A stretch of 64,000 nt of DNA from assembly GCF_023822005.2 (NCBI RefSeq), contig NZ_CP098806.1, forward strand, positions 124,001 through 188,000, in the 5' to 3' direction. Shown here piece after piece: positions 54,770 through 63,999 of this stretch. The stretch is from Dyadobacter fanqingshengii (GTDB taxonomy: Bacteria > Bacteroidota > Bacteroidia > Cytophagales > Spirosomataceae). The notes beneath the pieces were generated by a model, which was given only the letters and a program-made list of their open reading frames with translations, was not told where the DNA came from and did no database searches. Within the stretch, counting starts at the first letter, position 1, and every line of letters begins with the position of its first letter. The position numbers and the translations under genes are program-made.

Positions 54770-56110
54770 TTAGTAAGAACCCAGATAGCTTGATCCGGAT
54801 TGACCGGTTAATGTGGTTCCTTTAATAACTTCTTTCGTTTTCCAGTTAATGACATATAAGCGGCCTGCTTCGCCTGTCGGGGTCAAGGGGACATATATAA
54901 AATCTCCGCTTACTGCCAGATTCTGGTATTGTCCAAAGTCCAGACCTGCTTCATAATCGCTGCTGATCTTTGCCGCCGTTTTTGCATTCAGATCAATCAG
55001 TGCCATATAGCCGCCTTTTCCGGCAATGTTATACAAGACCAAACCAACACCATCTTTAATATATCTCCATGCCTGGATACGCGTGTCTGTAAGGCCCAGC
55101 GCTGCGTCCAGATTGAAGTGATAGCCGTTGTCATAATCATCATTGCTTTTGTTGATGCGCAGGATATCCTTTCCGCCCGTAGCCGTTGCCTGATACACAT
55201 TGCCATCCGTGCCAACATACTGAGTCATGGTACGGTACGAGTGGTTGTTGGTTTTAGATAGTGTTGAATAGATTAGCTTCGGATTTTGCAATGAAGGATA
55301 GTCCACCACAAGCGTTGTAGTGCCAATCGTTCTGCTGGCTGCATCATTCGCCCAGGTCGGCTCACCGGCTGTTGTGTATGATAACTTGGAAGGATCTATT
55401 TTGCTGACATTACAACCAATAAAAATCTTGGTTTTTGCCTCGTTCAGCACGGGCACATCAATACGTCCCACAGCATATCCCTTTGCTTCCAGTTCAGCCG
55501 GGAAAGGGAAGTCAAATTCAGTAGAGTTGGGCACCTTTGCATTCTCCAGATCAATAACGGCAATTCTTACTTTCCCCCTGGTATATTTAAAAATATGGTT
55601 GGGCGCTGCGCCTTCCGTAACCGTAGTGCTTCCGGTCAAGTGCACACCGATGCCGATATTTTCAGCGGCTTTTGTCCAGCGCGGTGATGTGCCCACGATA
55701 TCCGACAGGTCCAGTTCATTGCCTGTATCCTGGTAATCTTTGGCACCTTTCACCAGATATTTGTTAAATACGCCGCCATCTTCGCCTGTGTACTGAATGT
55801 TGTAAAGCTCAGTTCCATCCTCAGAGGCCTGTACACGCGCTGTGCGGGCCGATCTTAAACCAAATCCATTCTGATAAATATTAACTGAAAAATTCGGGTC
55901 AATTGCTTGTTCGTGCGTAATGGCGTAGGCCATTGTTCCACCGTTGCCGGCTGTTCCTGCTTCATCGGGGATAGAGGCTGTCAGGGATACAAATTCTCTC
56001 GCAGCTCCCGGCGTTTCTCCACCTGGATCGGGCGTTCCTTCGTCATCATTGCAGGCCGTAAACATCAGTGCCATGCTTAGTATCGCTGCCGTAAACAGAT
56101 TTTTCTTCAT
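54770..56110 (-). CDS. DUF4374 lipoprotein
   Basis: A 446-residue lipoprotein (ILSMALMFTAC, Cys20, followed by an acidic NDDEGTPDPGGE linker). The body is a propeller-like DUF4374 domain: GTELYNIQYTGEDGGVFNKY, IGIGVHLTGSTTVTEG, IDLENAKVPNSTEFDFPFPA, IIGTTTLVVDYPSLQNPKLI-like strands, and LIDLNAKTAAKISSDYEAGL. DUF4374 genes in Bacteroidota commonly sit beside siderophore or iron TonB receptors. It begins 11 bases after the receptor gene ends on the same strand, so the two form one operon. The ligand is unknown. Confidence 0.85.
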   Translation of the reverse strand: MKKNLFTAAILSMALMFTACNDDEGTPDPGGETPGAAREFVSLTASIPDEAGTAGNGGTMAYAITHEQAIDPNFSVNIYQNGFGLRSARTARVQASEDGTELYNIQYTGEDGGVFNKYLVKGAKDYQDTGNELDLSDIVGTSPRWTKAAENIGIGVHLTGSTTVTEGAAPNHIFKYTRGKVRIAVIDLENAKVPNSTEFDFPFPAELEAKGYAVGRIDVPVLNEAKTKIFIGCNVSKIDPSKLSYTTAGEPTWANDAASRTIGTTTLVVDYPSLQNPKLIYSTLSKTNNHSYRTMTQYVGTDGNVYQATATGGKDILRINKSNDDYDNGYHFNLDAALGLTDTRIQAWRYIKDGVGLVLYNIAGKGGYMALIDLNAKTAAKISSDYEAGLDFGQYQNLAVSGDFIYVPLTPTGEAGRLYVINWKTKEVIKGTTLTGQSGSSYLGSY

Positions 56111-56121
56111 ATTGAAATGGA

Positions 56122-58593
56122 TTATAAAAATTTACTGATTGTATAATTTAACTTAATTGAAATGGCCCTTCCCGGCTTCTGAACGCCGAAATTGTCATAC
56201 ATTTCTGCATTCAAAATATTTTTCAGATCAAAACTTGCCACCATTTTTCCGCTCGGGAACCGGTAGCTTGCGCCGATATCGTGGTAAAACTGGGTAGGCG
56301 TGGTAAACCATTCCGAATCCATCCACACGGTCCCGAACGCACCCACAAATCCCGTGTTATAGTAGATGTTGAGAATTGATTTTTTTTGAAACTTGTCGTT
56401 AAGGCGGTACTGAACACTGCCATTCATGATGAAAAATGGCTCGTTGGGCAGCTGCAAATTGTACAGGTCGTGAGGATTGCCCTTTTGGTCGAATTTCTGT
56501 TTGAACAGCGTGTTGAATTTGGAAAAATTAAACAGGGCATTCAGGCGGTTGTCGTATACATAAATGATCTCACCTTCAAATCCTCTGGACTGTGTTCTGC
56601 CCAGATTCACATATTTGGTAACCTGGATATCCGCATCACTTTCTCTTCCCTGCACGATCTGGTCTTCCACCGCCTGTTGGGTGATCTTATCAAAACCATT
56701 TCGCCAGAATGCGCTTGCATACAGCGTGAGCTTATGTTTGCCCACCTGAACAGGGCCGTGCCGCACACCAAGATTATAATTCACATTCTTCTCGGGTATC
56801 AGGCCCGTATTTTCCAGGATATTGTTCTCAGGATCACCGTATAACTGGTTTTCGGTGGCGGCTACATAGGAATTTTCGGTGGAACCGATCACGTACATTT
56901 TGGAAACAACATTGTAAGAAACCGTAGCGCCGTATCCCTTGTTGTTGTTGACGGTTTTGTTCTGAACCCTGTTGACAATATTGGCGCCATCCTGTTCAAT
57001 GAGTTCAGGCCGCGTCTGAATGGTCCGGTTGAAGTTGTATTTGGCTAATAAATTTGTCCTTAATTTATCGTTCAGCAGCTGCGCTTCATAGTTCATTGCG
57101 AAAATGTTGTTCATCACATTGCTTACCGTCACCAGGTCTTTGTTGACCGGATTGAGCAGATCATTGTCGTCCCTGTCCGTTTTTTCCAGTTTGTGATTCA
57201 GTGAAACCCTGTGTCCGAGTACGATGGTATATCCCAGATTTGTACGCATATTCGTGATTTGCCTGTTCACCTGCACAATGCTTTTAGGTCCTTGCTGACC
57301 CATGCCCGGCGTGGGCGGAACCGGTATTTCCACTCCGTTTCGGATGAGCATTCTGGGCTTACCGTCCCAGTTGTAAACCTGACCAACCGTATCCTGGACA
57401 TAAGTGCTCCTGTAACTTCTGACCGCATTGACATTGACAGCCAGACCTTTGGCCAGAAAGTTGTTCTTATTGTAATTCAGGCTTACCACATGCGCCTGAT
57501 ACTCGCCAAACCTGCCTACATAAGGCCTGGCCATGGTGGTGCCATGCGGTATTTCACTGTAAGTATCCGAAATGTTATATCCTAAAAAGAACTGATCGGC
57601 CCATTTGACATTCGTGAAACCCGCTTCAAACCTGGCCCCAACAGACTTATAGGTGTTGTTGAATCTTTTGGCCTTGTAATACCGCTCCAATGTTCTGTCG
57701 GGATGTACGAATTTGGAAAACTTGCCCCAGGTTGTATAGCTGTTGTCCGTATACGTGTAGAAGGCCGAAGCTCGCGTAGTAAAACCGCTTTTCTTATTTC
57801 GGTATATCCCCGACAGGTCCGACTGGAATGTATTGAATGACCCGTAAGCCACAGCCGCGGTAATGTTGTTTTGGGATGCGTCTTTTTTCAATACAACATT
57901 GATGGCCCCGCCCACATAATCGCCCGTCAGGTGAGAAGGAAGCACACCCTTATACACCTCAATGCGCTCGATCATCGCCGGAGGGATGTTGTTCAGATTG
58001 AATGAAGAACCATAAGTGGCTATTTCGATCCCGTCCAGGAATATGCCAACAGCACTGCCAGACATACCATTGAGATTATATTCCACGCGAGATCCGATCC
58101 CTCCGTTCTGCCGGACGCGCACGCCCACAGCCCGGTCCAGCAGTTCATTGGTTGTCAAGTTTCTCAGTGAGGCTTCCTTGGTTTCAATGACTGCAACTGC
58201 AAATCCCTGTGTTTCAATTTGTTTCTTTTCTGTTTTTTGAACGATCTGCACTTCATTGAGATCCAATGCAGTTTTGGCTACAACCGGGTTCAGTTCGTGC
58301 TGAGGCCTGTGGACATTGAATTTCAGTGTTTTGGATTTTATTTCAACCGATGTGATCAATATCTCCTGGTTTCCGTAAGGCACGTCTTTGAGCAGGAACG
58401 TTCCGTCAGTTTCGGAAAAGGTGGCAATGTTGGTGCCGTTAACCCTGACTGTCGCAAAACTTACCACCGAGCCTTTTTCTTCCCTCACCTTGCCTTTGAT
58501 GGTCGCCGTTTTTGGATTGGTTGTCTGCGCAAGGATATTAAAATGAAATAGCGTAGCGATCGCGGTAACAAGTAGAGAATGCTTCAATAACAT
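56122..58593 (-). CDS. TonB-dependent receptor, likely siderophore/iron
   Basis: An 823-residue outer-membrane receptor (signal MLLKHSLLVTAIATLFHFNI). A carboxypeptidase-D-like domain (IKGKVREEKGSVVSFATVRV) is followed by a plug: NLTTNELLDRAVGVRVRQNG, EYNLNGMSGSAVGIFLDGIE, ERIEVYKGVLPSHLTGDYVG, GAINVVLKKDA. The barrel ends SIKLNYTISKFL. The plug and length (about 820 rather than 1000) fit classical FecA/CirA-type receptors more than SusC. With the DUF4374 lipoprotein it probably imports a ferric siderophore or haem-like cofactor. No siderophore synthesis, PepSY or ABC gene is in the window. Confidence 0.93.
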   Translation of the reverse strand: MLLKHSLLVTAIATLFHFNILAQTTNPKTATIKGKVREEKGSVVSFATVRVNGTNIATFSETDGTFLLKDVPYGNQEILITSVEIKSKTLKFNVHRPQHELNPVVAKTALDLNEVQIVQKTEKKQIETQGFAVAVIETKEASLRNLTTNELLDRAVGVRVRQNGGIGSRVEYNLNGMSGSAVGIFLDGIEIATYGSSFNLNNIPPAMIERIEVYKGVLPSHLTGDYVGGAINVVLKKDASQNNITAAVAYGSFNTFQSDLSGIYRNKKSGFTTRASAFYTYTDNSYTTWGKFSKFVHPDRTLERYYKAKRFNNTYKSVGARFEAGFTNVKWADQFFLGYNISDTYSEIPHGTTMARPYVGRFGEYQAHVVSLNYNKNNFLAKGLAVNVNAVRSYRSTYVQDTVGQVYNWDGKPRMLIRNGVEIPVPPTPGMGQQGPKSIVQVNRQITNMRTNLGYTIVLGHRVSLNHKLEKTDRDDNDLLNPVNKDLVTVSNVMNNIFAMNYEAQLLNDKLRTNLLAKYNFNRTIQTRPELIEQDGANIVNRVQNKTVNNNKGYGATVSYNVVSKMYVIGSTENSYVAATENQLYGDPENNILENTGLIPEKNVNYNLGVRHGPVQVGKHKLTLYASAFWRNGFDKITQQAVEDQIVQGRESDADIQVTKYVNLGRTQSRGFEGEIIYVYDNRLNALFNFSKFNTLFKQKFDQKGNPHDLYNLQLPNEPFFIMNGSVQYRLNDKFQKKSILNIYYNTGFVGAFGTVWMDSEWFTTPTQFYHDIGASYRFPSGKMVASFDLKNILNAEMYDNFGVQKPGRAISIKLNYTISKFL

Positions 58594-58675
58594 CAGGTTT
58601 TTACTTAATATTTATTGCCCGGCTGTAGCCAGCCCTGTTTTGCAAGAGATGGACGCCTGAATAGTTGAGTCTTAT

Positions 58676-58684
58676 TTAGACTAA
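58676..58684 (-). promoter_or_regulatory. TTAG-N-CTAA palindrome upstream of the TonB receptor
   Basis: TTAGACTAA is a perfect palindrome and matches the core of DtxR/IdeR-class iron boxes (TTAGnCTAA), about 85 bases before the receptor start; the flanks do not fit the full consensus. Farther out, TGACGTCA (58747-58754) and TGACATCA (58765-58772) are repeated at an 18-base period. Iron control would fit the receptor, but this is weak evidence. Confidence 0.3.
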
Positions 58685-58781
58685 TTATACTGAGAGCAAA
58701 GATAGATTCCCGGATTTAGGAAAAATGACGCGAAAGGGAATTCTAGTGACGTCAAAAGGAATATTGACATCATAGGCGCTT

Positions 58782-60044
58782 TTACGAAAAACGATTGCGG
58801 GCGTCATAGGCCAGGCCTAGCCCTACGCTGGAAAGCTTGTTTTCCTCGGACCATTCTGCATCCGGGAAAAGTTGCCGAAACTGGTGTTGGATAAGCGGGA
58901 TCTCGGTTGAACCGCCGGTCATGATCACCAGCCCGATCCTTTCCGGCGTCACGCCTGCCGCTTGCAGACATTCCCGTGCAGACTGGACAATACGTTCTGT
59001 TTTTGTGTTGATAGCAGCATCAAAATCCTTTCTGGCTACATGAATACGCAGATCCTGATCAATAAAATCGAGTGCGGCGGCGAAGTTCTCGCTGCTGGCC
59101 AGGCCGATCTTGATCTTCTCGGTTTCTGCCAGCACGGCGTGCCCCGTTTCCTGTTCAAGCACGCTGATCAGCCTGCCATAACGCACCGGATCGTGCGTTT
59201 CGCGGAGCAGCTGTTTGGCCTGGAACAAAATCCTGTTGGTATACAAAAAATTCACTTTGCTCCATTCTGACAGATCAAAATAATGATAGGAGGGCACTTC
59301 CAGGTTTTTGGTTCCGTATTTGGACCGAAAACCCAGCTCGGGCATCATTTCGGCCAGGCTCAGGTCCCTGTCAAAATCATTTCCACCCAGCCTGACGCCC
59401 GTATTGGCCAGAATGTCTTCGTTTCTGTCGTGCTTGGTGGCATTATCCCTGGATAACCTTATAATGGTAAAATCCGACGTTCCGCCACCCAGATCAACCA
59501 CCATGGCCAGCTTTTCTCCTGTAACACCGGCTTCATGCGCGAACGCGGCCGCAATGGGCTCAAACTGAAACCCTACGTGTTCAAAGCCCAGATTTCTCGC
59601 TATCTGTTTCAGTTCATTTTCAGCCCGTTGATCCGCTGCCGGATCATTATCTACAAAATGTACGGGCCTTCCCATAACCACATGGCGGAGCTCTGTGCCG
59701 CAATCCGCTTCCGCCTTGCGTTTCATCTGATCCAAAAACGCGGCAATGATCTGGTCAAATTTCATCAGTTCTCCATTGACCATTGTTCCCTGACGCATGG
59801 CCGAACTGCCCAAAACGCGTTTTAGGCTGCGCATTAAGCGGCCTGGCTGCCGGGTCAGAAACCGCTCAGTGGCTTCCCGGCCGAAATAGGCATGGTTGTC
59901 TTTTCTGGCAAAAAACATGGCACTGGGAATGGTCTGGTGGTTGTTTTCAACCGGAACCAGGAAAACATTGTCTTGATTTGCCACAGCCAGGCTGGAATTG
60001 GAAGTGCCAAAATCAATACCGCAAAAAACAGAAGTCGTCATCAT
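58782..60044 (-). CDS. Hsp70-family chaperone, YegD-like (ATPase domain only)
   Basis: A 420-residue protein with the actin/Hsp70 ATPase fold: phosphate 1 loop GIDFGTSNSSLAVANQDN, phosphate 2 VVDLGGGTSDFTIIRLSRD, and adenosine loop LVIMTGGSTEIPLIQHQFRQ. It ends shortly after the ATPase domain, so the Hsp70 substrate-binding domain is absent. That is characteristic of YegD-type proteins, whose role is not established. It is not DnaK. It starts 27 bases after the MFS stop on the same strand, so co-transcription with the exporter is possible. Confidence 0.87.
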   Translation of the reverse strand: MMTTSVFCGIDFGTSNSSLAVANQDNVFLVPVENNHQTIPSAMFFARKDNHAYFGREATERFLTRQPGRLMRSLKRVLGSSAMRQGTMVNGELMKFDQIIAAFLDQMKRKAEADCGTELRHVVMGRPVHFVDNDPAADQRAENELKQIARNLGFEHVGFQFEPIAAAFAHEAGVTGEKLAMVVDLGGGTSDFTIIRLSRDNATKHDRNEDILANTGVRLGGNDFDRDLSLAEMMPELGFRSKYGTKNLEVPSYHYFDLSEWSKVNFLYTNRILFQAKQLLRETHDPVRYGRLISVLEQETGHAVLAETEKIKIGLASSENFAAALDFIDQDLRIHVARKDFDAAINTKTERIVQSARECLQAAGVTPERIGLVIMTGGSTEIPLIQHQFRQLFPDAEWSEENKLSSVGLGLAYDARNRFS

Positions 60045-60071
60045 TTGAAAAATTGGGCGCGCAATTTCTCA

Positions 60072-61511
60072 TTATTTACGCGGCAATCCAAACGAATGTT
60101 TAGATGGAAGGCAAGGTGCGTGGCTCTTCGGCAGGAAGAACACAAACATTCCCACAACCAGCAAAAGCAGCATATTGATGAAGGAAGTGACCTGATAAGC
60201 GCGAGAAAAATCCTGCACATCGGTCTGTGATCCAAGCAGATCGTAAAACATTCCACCCAAAATCCCGATCCCCAAAGCAATGGATATCTGCTGAAAAGTG
60301 GCATATGTTCCAGAAGCCGCACCGGCGTATTCGGAAGGGATATTTTTGAGGGTTAATGTTAACAAAGAGGGTAGTACTGTGCCGCATCCGGCTCCATACA
60401 CAAACAATGCAGGCACTAGCACAAACAAATTGATCTTGGGTGAATGAAGGAAGGCAATATGAAATGCAAGGGAAACAACCATGGCGATAATGCCTACGAT
60501 CAGCACATTTTTCCCGTATCGGCCCACATAACGGACAGTGGTAAAAGAAGCGAACATGTATCCCAAACCTTGGACGACGAAAAACAAGCCGGTCACCGAA
60601 GAACTTATTCCAAAGCCGGTTTGCATCAGTACGGTATTAATCAGAAAGTATGTGTCTTGAACCAGAAAATAACAGACAGACGCATATAACCCGATTCTGA
60701 AATCCTTAAATGCGAAAAGATGAAAATCGATCAATGGCTGTTTACCGGCCGTTTGCTTACGTTTTTGAATATATATAAATACAGCAAGCAAGATCAGTGA
60801 AAAAATAATCAGCATTACGCTCCACAGCGGCCAGTTGAGCTCGCGACCCAGAATAACAGGCAATACCAAACATGTCAAGCTGACTGTGAGCAGCGCTGCA
60901 CCTGAAAAGTCAAAACGGGCAGGCTGGACAACTTTGTGATCGGGCAGAAATTTTGCCGCGAAAACGGCTGAGATCAAGCCGATAGGGAAGTTGATGAGGA
61001 AAACCAGCCGCCAGCTTTCATCAATCAATGTGATATCAGGCAAAATGCCTCCCAGTAACTGACCAATGACAGATGCGGTGCCTGCAATGCTGCCATAGAT
61101 CCCAAATGCCCGGGTACGCGCTTTGGGATCATTGAATAAAACCTGGATATAGGCGATCCCCTGCGGAACCATAAAAGCCGCACTGATTCCCTGAAAAAGC
61201 CTACCCAAATTCAGTTGCCAGGCGGTGTGGGCAAAGCCGCAGAAACCGGAAGCAATTGTGAAGAAGACCATGCCGGTAACGTAGGCGTTTTTCTTGCCGT
61301 AAACGTCGCCAACCCTTCCTCCCGCTAACAAAAAAACAGCATAACCCAGCAGATACAATGCGATCACCAGCTGCATATCAGCGTCCGTTCCATGAATTCC
61401 TTTTTTGATGGATGGAATTGCAACATTGACAATGAATAAATCTATAACCGAAAGAAAAATGCCCGCTGACAAGATGATCAGCAGAAGCTCCCTGGACAAT
61501 TTTAAGCGCAT
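60072..61511 (-). CDS. DHA2-family MFS drug/proton antiporter (14 TM)
   Basis: A 479-residue membrane protein with about 14 helices. DHA2 features are FLSVIDLFIVNVAIPSIKKG in helix 1, the motif A loop GRVGDVYGKKNAYVTG, RLFQGISAAFMVPQGIAYIQ, and motif C-type GIYGSIAGTASVIGQLLGGI. It should export drugs or other amphiphiles in exchange for protons. It is divergent from an HxlR regulator with an 84-base shared promoter region that contains an inverted repeat, the usual layout of locally repressed efflux. Confidence 0.92.
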   Translation of the reverse strand: MRLKLSRELLLIILSAGIFLSVIDLFIVNVAIPSIKKGIHGTDADMQLVIALYLLGYAVFLLAGGRVGDVYGKKNAYVTGMVFFTIASGFCGFAHTAWQLNLGRLFQGISAAFMVPQGIAYIQVLFNDPKARTRAFGIYGSIAGTASVIGQLLGGILPDITLIDESWRLVFLINFPIGLISAVFAAKFLPDHKVVQPARFDFSGAALLTVSLTCLVLPVILGRELNWPLWSVMLIIFSLILLAVFIYIQKRKQTAGKQPLIDFHLFAFKDFRIGLYASVCYFLVQDTYFLINTVLMQTGFGISSSVTGLFFVVQGLGYMFASFTTVRYVGRYGKNVLIVGIIAMVVSLAFHIAFLHSPKINLFVLVPALFVYGAGCGTVLPSLLTLTLKNIPSEYAGAASGTYATFQQISIALGIGILGGMFYDLLGSQTDVQDFSRAYQVTSFINMLLLLVVGMFVFFLPKSHAPCLPSKHSFGLPRK

Positions 61512-61515
61512 GGAT

Positions 61516-61544
61516 TTTAAGTTTTCATATATTTAGAACTTAAA
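61516..61544. promoter_or_regulatory. Inverted repeat in the MFS/HxlR divergent promoter
   Basis: TTTAAGTT (61516-61523) and AACTTAAA (61537-61544) are exact complements separated by 13 bases. The centre-to-centre spacing is about two helical turns, suited to a winged-helix dimer such as HxlR. It begins 4 bases upstream of the MFS start and 52 bases before the HxlR start. Confidence 0.5.
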
Positions 61545-61595
61545 GATCAAGGCGAATACTAACTTTTTCAAGTAGTTTGGAAAACAGTACCAAGT

Positions 61596-62006
61596 ATGGA
61601 AAACAGAACTAACAATGAGCATCAGACGCTTACAAAAGCAACAAATTTGGATTTGCCCCAAAATAATTTTCCGGTAACCCAAATACTGAAAGTCATAGGC
61701 GGCAAATGGAAAATTCTTCTGATTTCTGCAATCGCCGAAGAGTGCCCGGCACGCTTTGGTGAGTTGAGAAAAAAAATGGATGGTGTCTCTCAGGCAATGC
61801 TCACAACCCAGTTACGGGAACTGGAAAGGGACGGGATCATATGCAGGAAAGCTTATGCAGAATCACCGCCAAGAGTTGAATACAAGCTCACGGAACTTGG
61901 GAAGACGTTGATCAATGTGATCGGTGTGATGCGTGATTGGTGGCAGATGTATCTGGAAAATCAGGAAAACCAAATCTTTCCTGAGGTCGGGTTTGCTGAT
62001 TTATAA
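61596..62006 (+). CDS. HxlR-family transcriptional regulator
   Basis: A 136-residue winged-helix protein. The HxlR signature is IGGKWKILLISAIAEECPAR, FGELRKKMDGVSQAMLTTQL, RELERDGIICRKAYAES and PPRVEYKLTELGKTLINVI. Members bind DNA as dimers and often respond to electrophiles, aldehydes or drugs; no invariant sensing Cys can be pointed to beyond C23-type positions (EECPA and IICRK). It is divergent from the MFS exporter and is its likely regulator. The start is the ATG at 61596. Confidence 0.93.
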   Translation: MENRTNNEHQTLTKATNLDLPQNNFPVTQILKVIGGKWKILLISAIAEECPARFGELRKKMDGVSQAMLTTQLRELERDGIICRKAYAESPPRVEYKLTELGKTLINVIGVMRDWWQMYLENQENQIFPEVGFADL

Positions 62007-62034
62007 TGTCCGGTTAAAGCACCGGTAACTTGGA

Positions 62035-63999
62035 TTAATCCCCCAACATTTTGCGCAAATATTTAGCCGCCTTTGTCAGTGTTCCCAACTTGTCTGACAA
62101 TGTGCCGATCAATGCGCCGTCGGCCTGCTCAATGTCGCTCATGTTAATGCCCGAATCGAGTTGCTTAGGATAGATCAGCAGCAAGCTTTGTTCCTGAAAA
62201 TAATTGGAAAGATAACCCGGCAGTTTTTCCAGTTGAGAAAGGTAGGATGCCGAACCTTTCCTTGCTGAAATGATCACGAAAAGGTCGTCTATTTTCAGAT
62301 CACGAGAGAAAATAAGAAAGTCGTCCCAGGCGCTGAAAACGCTGAATTCTACCTCCACAGTGATTGTTTTTCGTGCGATAATGCCTTTGATCGCTTTGAT
62401 CGTCCGCGCCGAAGCGTAAAAATGAATAGGCATAGCATTCAGTTTGGCGAGTGTGATCAGCTTGCCGAGCCAATGCAGGAAACCCGGGTCGTTGCTGCCC
62501 GCCGGCGGAATAGCCACCACGATCCTGGTAAGTGTGTTAAATGGCTGGGCAGGTTTGTAAATGTATATCGTTTCAAAAACGCGCTTCACAATGCTCTCGA
62601 TCTTAGGGCCAAGGAAAGTCTTATGATCCGTTTCCTGGTGCAGTCCGATCACCACATCCGTAATGTTCTGTTCTTTAATGGTATAAGTAATGCCGTTGCC
62701 AATATTGGCATCATAGCGGGTTAGCGGCATCAGGATATTTTCAGACGAGCTGGCGTGGTCAACGGCTTTATTCAGGATCTTTTTGCCGTGAGAAGCCGAA
62801 TCGTGCTTCTGATCTTGGTCGGTGACAATGTGCAGGCCATAAAGCGGAATAGTGTTGTGTTTGGCTTTCAGCATTATCCCGAAATCGACCAGATCGGCAA
62901 TCATATCGGGGTAGGAGAGGGAAACCAGGATTTTCTCATTGCTGGCCGCATGCACATCTTCCGGGTTTTCTTCTTCCTGCAACAATGCCAGCTTTTTAGA
63001 CGCTCTTTCGACAACAAAAGAGCTTACGGCGCAGCTCACAAGAATAAGAACAATGGTGCCGTTCAGCACATCTTCATCCAAAAGCCTGATAGGCTGGCCT
63101 AGCGCGGTTTCGCCCACAATAATGTTATAACCAACCAATATAATGGCCAATGTTGCAGCTGCGTGGGAGGAACTTAGTCCAAAAATCATTAACCCTTCAT
63201 TCGACGATAACCGGAACACTTTCTGCGTGATCCAGGCGGCCAGATATTTGCTGGCCAAAGCAATCACAAGAATTACCCCCGCCACTTTCAATGCGCCCCA
63301 GCCGTGTGCCAGCACGCTGATATTGACCAGCATACCCACGCTGATCAGGAAAAATGGAATGAACAACGCGTTGCCCACGAAGTCAATCCGGTTCATTAAC
63401 GGAGAGGAATGCGGGACAAATTTATTTAAAACCAAACCTGAGAAAAACGCCCCGATAATGGCTTCAACGCCGGCGATCTCTGCCAAAAAAGAGGCCAGAA
63501 AAACCATTGCAAGCACAAATATGTATTGCGAAATGCTGTCGTCGAAACGCTTGAAAAACCAGCGGCAGATCATGGGGAAGACAAACAGGACAACTGCTAC
63601 GAAAACAATGAACGAAAACCCCAGCCTGAACCAGAATGCGGGTGACACGTCACCCTTGGACATGCCCGCTACACCCGCCAGGATGAGCAGCGCAAGGATG
63701 TCGGTGATCATTGTCCCGCCCACCGTCATGTTGATCGCCCGGTTGCGCGTAACGCCGTATTTGCTGGCAATGGGGTAGGAAACCAATGTATGCGTGGAAA
63801 ACATGCTGGCCAGCAGCAGCGAGGACAGAAATCCGTAGCCCAGAATGTAATAGCCGGCCAGCGTACCGCTGACTAATGGCAATATAAATGTGGTTAACCC
63901 AAAGACAATGATCTTGTTACGGTTTTTCCTGAACTCGGCCAGATCAATTTCCAAACCGGCCAGAAACATAATATAAAGCAACCCAACCGTTCCGAACAA
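62035..63999 (-). CDS. CPA2-type cation:proton antiporter, 5' end cut by window
   Basis: A 654-residue fragment open to the right edge. It is a paralogue of the antiporter at 15459-17630, with almost the same core wording: FGTVGLLYIMFLAGLEIDL, GAFFSGLVLNKFVPHSSPLM, GNALFIPFFLISVGMLV and GLSSSHAAATLAIILVGYNI, followed by a cytosolic Usp-like module (KILVSLSYPDMIADLVDFGI). Roughly 70 residues of the N-terminus lie outside the window. No carbonic-anhydrase-like gene can be seen, as its upstream side is cut off. It is convergent with HxlR, 28 bases apart. Confidence 0.9.
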   Translation of the reverse strand: MFGTVGLLYIMFLAGLEIDLAEFRKNRNKIIVFGLTTFILPLVSGTLAGYYILGYGFLSSLLLASMFSTHTLVSYPIASKYGVTRNRAINMTVGGTMITDILALLILAGVAGMSKGDVSPAFWFRLGFSFIVFVAVVLFVFPMICRWFFKRFDDSISQYIFVLAMVFLASFLAEIAGVEAIIGAFFSGLVLNKFVPHSSPLMNRIDFVGNALFIPFFLISVGMLVNISVLAHGWGALKVAGVILVIALASKYLAAWITQKVFRLSSNEGLMIFGLSSSHAAATLAIILVGYNIIVGETALGQPIRLLDEDVLNGTIVLILVSCAVSSFVVERASKKLALLQEEENPEDVHAASNEKILVSLSYPDMIADLVDFGIMLKAKHNTIPLYGLHIVTDQDQKHDSASHGKKILNKAVDHASSSENILMPLTRYDANIGNGITYTIKEQNITDVVIGLHQETDHKTFLGPKIESIVKRVFETIYIYKPAQPFNTLTRIVVAIPPAGSNDPGFLHWLGKLITLAKLNAMPIHFYASARTIKAIKGIIARKTITVEVEFSVFSAWDDFLIFSRDLKIDDLFVIISARKGSASYLSQLEKLPGYLSNYFQEQSLLLIYPKQLDSGINMSDIEQADGALIGTLSDKLGTLTKAAKYLRKMLGD

